Shown: piece by piece, positions 59,557 to 64,000 of the stretch | How positions within the stretch are numbered: position 1 is the stretch's first letter | Layout of the letters: the number at the start of each line of letters is the position of its first letter | Assembly (NCBI RefSeq): GCF_000484635.1 | Contig: NZ_AXVM01000004.1 | Location: 347,159 to 411,158 of the forward strand | DNA from: Comamonas badia DSM 17552 | Lineage (GTDB): Bacteria; Pseudomonadota; Gammaproteobacteria; Burkholderiales; Burkholderiaceae_C | DNA: 64,000 nt | Direction of reading: 5' to 3' | Made by a program: the position numbers and the translations under genes | Notes under the pieces: generated by a model | Told to the model about the DNA's origin: nothing | The model's input: the letters and a program-made list of their open reading frames with translations, nothing else | Databases searched by the model: none

Positions 59557-61209
59557 GTGGCCTTTTCCTTCCGCCCCCGTCTCATAGCGGCCCTTGCGGG
59601 CTATGACCGCACGCGTTTCGTTGCCGATCTCGGCGCGGGCCTGACGGTTGCCGTCGTCGCGCTGCCGCTGGCGATGGCGTTTGCCATCGCCTCGGGGCTC
59701 AAGCCCGAGGCCGGCATCTTCACCACCATCATCGCGGGCTTCCTGGTCGCGCTGCTCGGCGGCAGCCGGGTGCAGATCGGCGGACCCGCGGGCGCCTTCA
59801 TCGTCATCGTCTACGGCATCGTGCAGCAGTACGGCGTGGCCAATCTCATCATCGCCACCGCGCTCTCGGGGGTGCTGCTCTTTGCGATGGGCGTGCTGCG
59901 GCTGGGTACGCTGGTGCGCTTCATTCCGGTGGCGGTGATCACCGGTTTCACCAATGGCATCGCGGTGCTGATCGGGCTCTCGCAGATCAAGGATTTTTTG
60001 GGCCTCAAGATCGCCAACATGCCGGCGGATTTCTTCGGCATCCTGGCGGCGTTGTGGGAACACGCGCACACGCTCAATGGCTGGGCGCTGGGCATCGCAT
60101 TCGGCTGCCTGGCGACCATCGTGGCCTGGCAGCATGGGATGCCGTCGCTGGGCGCGCGTGCGCCGTTTTCCGGCAAGCTCAATACGGTGCCAGGCGCCAT
60201 CGTGGCGTTGGTGTTAGCTACCATCGCAGTAGCAATCTTCAAGCTGCCGGTGGAAACCATAGGCAGCCGCTTCGGCGGCATTCCGGCGGCGTTGCCCGCG
60301 TTCGCGCTGCCGGATTTCTCGTGGGAATCGGCGCGCTTCGTGCTGATGCCGGCCATCACGCTGGCGCTGCTGGGCGCGATCGAATCGCTGCTGTGCGCGC
60401 GCGTGGCCGACGGCATCATCGGCGACCGGCACGACCCCAACCAAGAGCTGATGGCGCAGGGCATCGCCAACTTCGTCGTGCCCTTCTTCGGCGGCATGCC
60501 CGCCACCGGCACCATCGCGCGCACCGTCACCAATGTGAAGAGCGGCGCCACCAGCCCGGTGGCCGGCATGGTGCATGCGCTGGTGCTGCTGGCGGTGATC
60601 CTCGCCGCCGCGCCGCTGGCAAGTTCCATCCCGCTGGCCTGCCTGGCGGCCATCCTGCTGCATGTGGCCTGGAACATGGGCGAATGGCGCGCGTTCGCGC
60701 ACCTGCGCCGTCTCACGGTGCCCTACCGCATCACGCTGCTGTCGGTGTTCCTGCTCACCGTGGTGTTCGATCTGACGGTGGCGGTGCAGGTAGGCATTCT
60801 CGCGGCCTGCGTGACCTTCATCTGGCGCATGGCCCAACTCACGCGGGCCGAGCCGCTGGACTTGTCGGAGCTGCTGCCTGAACCATCGGGCAAGGTGCAC
60901 GCTTGGCGCCTCACGGGGGCCTTGTTTTTCGGCTCCGCGACCACGATGGAAATCCTTCAGGATGCGCTGCCCCAGCGCGCGCTGGTGCTGGATCTCGCGG
61001 GAGTGATCTACATGGACACCACGGGAGCGGACGCGCTGCTCGCCTTGCTGCAGATCTGCCAAAAACGGCACGTCACGGTGATCGTCCATGGGCTGGCAGG
61101 ACAACCCGCGGACATGGCGCGGCGCAAATCGCTTTTCGCCCAAGCCGGCACCGAGTGGCTTCCAGAAAGGGCCCATGCCGTGGCGGCGGCGCGCGCCGCC
61201 TGCCAATGA
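59557..61209 (+). CDS. SulP-family inorganic anion transporter with STAS domain
   Basis: This 550-aa protein has about 10-12 membrane segments. It contains the SulP signature ADLGAGLTVAVVALPLAMAFAIASGLKPEAGIFT, GPAGAFIVIVYGIV and FFGGMPATGTIARTVTNVKSGATSP. A C-terminal STAS domain (RALVLDLAGVIYMDTTGADALLALL) follows. Family members carry sulfate, bicarbonate or dicarboxylates; the substrate is not predictable. GTG at 59557 is chosen because GGAG lies eight bases upstream and the protein then begins as family members do. Confidence 0.9.
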   Translation: MAFSFRPRLIAALAGYDRTRFVADLGAGLTVAVVALPLAMAFAIASGLKPEAGIFTTIIAGFLVALLGGSRVQIGGPAGAFIVIVYGIVQQYGVANLIIATALSGVLLFAMGVLRLGTLVRFIPVAVITGFTNGIAVLIGLSQIKDFLGLKIANMPADFFGILAALWEHAHTLNGWALGIAFGCLATIVAWQHGMPSLGARAPFSGKLNTVPGAIVALVLATIAVAIFKLPVETIGSRFGGIPAALPAFALPDFSWESARFVLMPAITLALLGAIESLLCARVADGIIGDRHDPNQELMAQGIANFVVPFFGGMPATGTIARTVTNVKSGATSPVAGMVHALVLLAVILAAAPLASSIPLACLAAILLHVAWNMGEWRAFAHLRRLTVPYRITLLSVFLLTVVFDLTVAVQVGILAACVTFIWRMAQLTRAEPLDLSELLPEPSGKVHAWRLTGALFFGSATTMEILQDALPQRALVLDLAGVIYMDTTGADALLALLQICQKRHVTVIVHGLAGQPADMARRKSLFAQAGTEWLPERAHAVAAARAACQ

Positions 61210-61215
61210 TGCGGA

Positions 61216-62196
61216 TCAGGAAGCCGGCGGTTTGAAACGCCGGCGCACCGGGAACAGTTCCCAGCCGATCTTGCGCTGCCACAGCCCCCACAAGCCATGC
61301 TCGAAGAACAACATCACCACCATGGTCAGCAGCCCCAGCGTGATGAGGTAGATGCTGCCCAGGTCGGCCAGCCATTCGCGCAGCAGGAAGTAGGCGATGG
61401 TGCCGATGATCGGCCCCTCCAGCGTGCCTATGCCGCCGATCACGACGATGAAAAACATGGTCGTCGTCCAGTCGATGGAGAACGCCGGATCGGGCGCCAC
61501 GCGCAGCTTGGTGATGAAGAGCAGCGCGCCGGTCATCGCGCAGCCGGCCGCTGCCGCCACCCACACGGCCCACTTGATGCGGGAGACGCGCACGCCCAGG
61601 CTTTGCGAGGCGCGCTCCGAATCGCGTACCGCCACCAGCGCCAGGCCCCAGCGTGAGCGCAGCAGCAGGTAGACGGCCAGCGTCGCGCCCGCCCCCAGGG
61701 CCAGCGCAGACCACAGCGTGAGGCTGATGCGCATATCGATGTTCATGCCCATCACGGTCTTCGCCACGCTGGTGCCGGAGCCGCCGCTGACAAACGGCAG
61801 ATTGGCGATGACGAGGCGAAACACCTCGGCCACCACCCAGGTGCCGATCGCAAAATGCGCGCCGCTCAGGCGAAACACCAGCGGCGCCACCAGCGCCGCG
61901 GCGATGGCACCCACCACACCCGCGATCGGAATCACGAGGAAGGCGTTCACGCCCATCTGCAACCCGAACACCACCAGCGCATAGGCCCCCAGGCCCACGA
62001 AGCCCTGCTGGCCGACGGACAGCAGCCCACCGTACCCGGCCAGCAGATTCCACATTTGCGCCAGTGCCAGCATCGCCAGCATCTCCACCGCGAGATAGAT
62101 CGTCGATCGCTCTGCCCACCAGGGCATGCTGGCAATCGCAAGCACGGTCAGAATGCCGACGACGGCGGTGACGCGGGCGGGCAGATCGGCTCGCAT
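61216..62196 (-). CDS. LIV-type ABC transporter permease (LivM-like), system 3
   Basis: This 326-aa membrane protein has MWNLLAGYGGLLSVGQQGFVGLGAYAL, VRDSERASQSLGVRV and VVIGGIGTLEGPIIGT. It follows livH by 3 bases. It belongs to a third LIV-type system, less similar to systems 1 and 2. The end is 6 bases from the convergent sulP stop. Confidence 0.92.
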   Translation of the reverse strand: MRADLPARVTAVVGILTVLAIASMPWWAERSTIYLAVEMLAMLALAQMWNLLAGYGGLLSVGQQGFVGLGAYALVVFGLQMGVNAFLVIPIAGVVGAIAAALVAPLVFRLSGAHFAIGTWVVAEVFRLVIANLPFVSGGSGTSVAKTVMGMNIDMRISLTLWSALALGAGATLAVYLLLRSRWGLALVAVRDSERASQSLGVRVSRIKWAVWVAAAAGCAMTGALLFITKLRVAPDPAFSIDWTTTMFFIVVIGGIGTLEGPIIGTIAYFLLREWLADLGSIYLITLGLLTMVVMLFFEHGLWGLWQRKIGWELFPVRRRFKPPAS

Positions 62197-62199
62197 GGT

Positions 62200-63074
62200 C
62201 TATCGGTCCTTCGTGGTGGGGAACAGGCCCTGCGGGCGCACCCACAGAATGCCCAGAAACGCCAGATGCCCGGCGAGCGTGCCCCAGCCCGGATCCAGCC
62301 GCGCGCCTATGGCCTGCGCCACACCCAGCACCACGCCGCCGGCGACCGTGCCCCAAAGCGACCCCAGACCGCCGATGATGACGGCCTCGAACGCATAGAT
62401 CAGGCGGATCGGGCCGTCGCTCGGGCTCACGGTGGTGCGCATCACCAGGAAGGCACCGGCCAGTGCCACCATCGCGCTGCCGAACACCATGGCCAGCGCG
62501 TAAACGTGCTTGCGGTTCACGCCCATGAGCGAGGCGGTGTCGGCGTCGTCCGAGGTGGCACGGAACGACCGCCCCATGCGCGTGTTGGCAAACAACCATT
62601 GCAGGGCCGCGATCGAGACCAGGCCGATCAGCATCACCGTGAGCGGCAGCGCGCCGACATTGATCTGCGCGCCCAGGTTCCAGGTGGCTGTGGCCAGCGG
62701 GCCGACATCGACGCTGCGCACGTCGGCCGAAAATGCCGCCTGCAGGCTCTCGCGGATCACGATGGAAAGGCCGAAGGTCAGCAGCAGGGGGCGCAGCAGA
62801 TCGCTGCCCAGGGTGCGGTTGAACACCAGGCGCTGCGCCGCATAGCCCATGCCCGAGAGCACCAGCGTGACCAGCACCACCGTGAGTACCATGGGAAGCT
62901 TGAGGTAGGAGGCACCGACGATGGTGGCGTAGCTGGCGAAGATGATCATGTCGCCATGCGCGATGTTGATCATGCGCATCACGCCGAAGCTGATCGACAG
63001 GCCTGCGGCGAACAGCGCGTATAGCCCCCCCAGAAGCACACCCTGCAGGATGGTGTTGATCCAATCCGCCAGCA

Positions 63075-63075
<1 letters not shown>
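62200..63075 (-). CDS. LIV-type ABC transporter permease (LivH-like), system 3
   Basis: This 291-aa membrane protein begins MLADWINTILQGVLLGGLYALFAAGLSISFGVMRMINIAHGDMI. It contains MGRSFRATSDDADTASLMGVN and VIIGGLGSLWGTVAGG. It overlaps livF by ATGA. Confidence 0.93.
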
Positions 63076-63791
<716 letters not shown>

Positions 63792-63907
63792 ACGACTTTG
63801 CTTTCAAGCGTAGAACAAGGCGGGAAGCCGCAGATCAGTGCTGCAGCACGGCAAGGCGAACCAACGCAGTTAGGGCAACGCTGAATACATCCCCGCGATG
63901 CGGCACG

Positions 63908-63999
63908 CCCTGGCTTGGGATGGGCTGCGAGGCGCAAAGCACAGACATGGCCGCAGCCATGGCGAGCATTTGCAACGACGCAGACCGCCCAAGCCAGGG
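63908..63999. repeat. Large nested inverted repeat at the right edge
   Basis: Outer arms CCCTGGCTTGGG (63908-63919) and CCCAAGCCAGGG (63988-63999) match perfectly and extend imperfectly inward. GCAAA/TTTGC (63934-63938 and 63969-63973) forms a middle stem, and CATGGC-CGCA-GCCATG (63946-63961) forms the tip. It is probably a mobile or REP-like palindromic element or a structured RNA. Upstream of livF, no coding frame is present from 63792 to the end. Confidence 0.7.
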
Positions 64000-64000
64000 A

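Noticed and set aside
59433..59606. Short plus-strand frame upstream of sulP
   Set aside because: It is in a different frame from sulP, is Arg-rich and has no recognisable domain. It is probably leader sequence.
60215..60240. A possible ninth dispersed repeat inside the sulP gene
   Set aside because: Only a short AGCTA-like match is present, and the sequence is explained by coding.

Overview
The window is 64 kb of GC-rich DNA from a betaproteobacterium, most likely a member of the Comamonadaceae (Acidovorax/Alicycliphilus/Comamonas relatives). This is inferred from the protocatechuate 4,5-cleavage (pmd) gene set, the abundance of branched-chain amino-acid-type (LIV) ABC transporters, the mreBCD-mrdA and gatCAB arrangements, and a short dispersed intergenic repeat that I recognise from memory as typical of that family. 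No rRNA, tRNA, CRISPR array, transposase, integrase or phage gene was seen. Genes are densely packed, often with ATGA or GTGA start/stop overlaps.

Left part (1-25 kb), mostly housekeeping and envelope. It holds the 3' part of a membrane-anchored copper nitrite reductase with a C-terminal cytochrome c domain, then a chemoreceptor and a MarR-emrA-emrB efflux unit. A dienelactone-hydrolase-like enzyme and a MarC protein follow. Next come an MCE-type ABC lipid transporter (permease, ATPase, MCE protein, lipoprotein), a GMC oxidoreductase and a TSUP permease. The cell-shape operon mreB-mreC-mreD-mrdA, the divergent gatCAB amidotransferase genes, a DUF4124 protein, pyrE and an exonuclease III-like gene complete this part.

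Middle part (25-51 kb), an aromatic-acid catabolic island. A minus-strand operon (37.8 to 25.2 kb) carries an unusual leaderless ModA-like protein, pmdE, pmdF, a DUF1932-type dehydrogenase, pmdD, pmdA, pmdB, pmdC, a complete LIV-type transporter and an aldo/keto reductase. A divergent LysR gene sits at its head. A second minus-strand operon (46.8 to 38.9 kb) carries a paralogous LIV transporter, a CYP199-like cytochrome P450 with its own [2Fe-2S] ferredoxin and ferredoxin reductase, and a MarR regulator. Next to it are an IclR regulator and pobA (4-hydroxybenzoate 3-hydroxylase), then an acyl/aryl-CoA synthetase. Together the genes suggest this route: uptake of a para-methoxylated benzoate, O-demethylation by the P450, ring hydroxylation by PobA to protocatechuate, and 4,5-cleavage by Pmd enzymes to pyruvate and oxaloacetate. 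The oxalomesaconate tautomerase (PmdU/GalD) is not in the window.

Right part (51-64 kb). It contains a di-haem lipoprotein cytochrome, a metallo-beta-lactamase-fold hydrolase, a TPP riboswitch with thiC, and the de novo NAD genes nadC, nadA and (convergent) nadB. A SulP anion transporter and part of a third LIV transporter (livM, livH, livF) follow. The window ends in a large nested inverted repeat.

At least eight copies of the dispersed repeat lie between or at the ends of genes. One copy appears to encode the signal peptide of the MCE-transporter lipoprotein.
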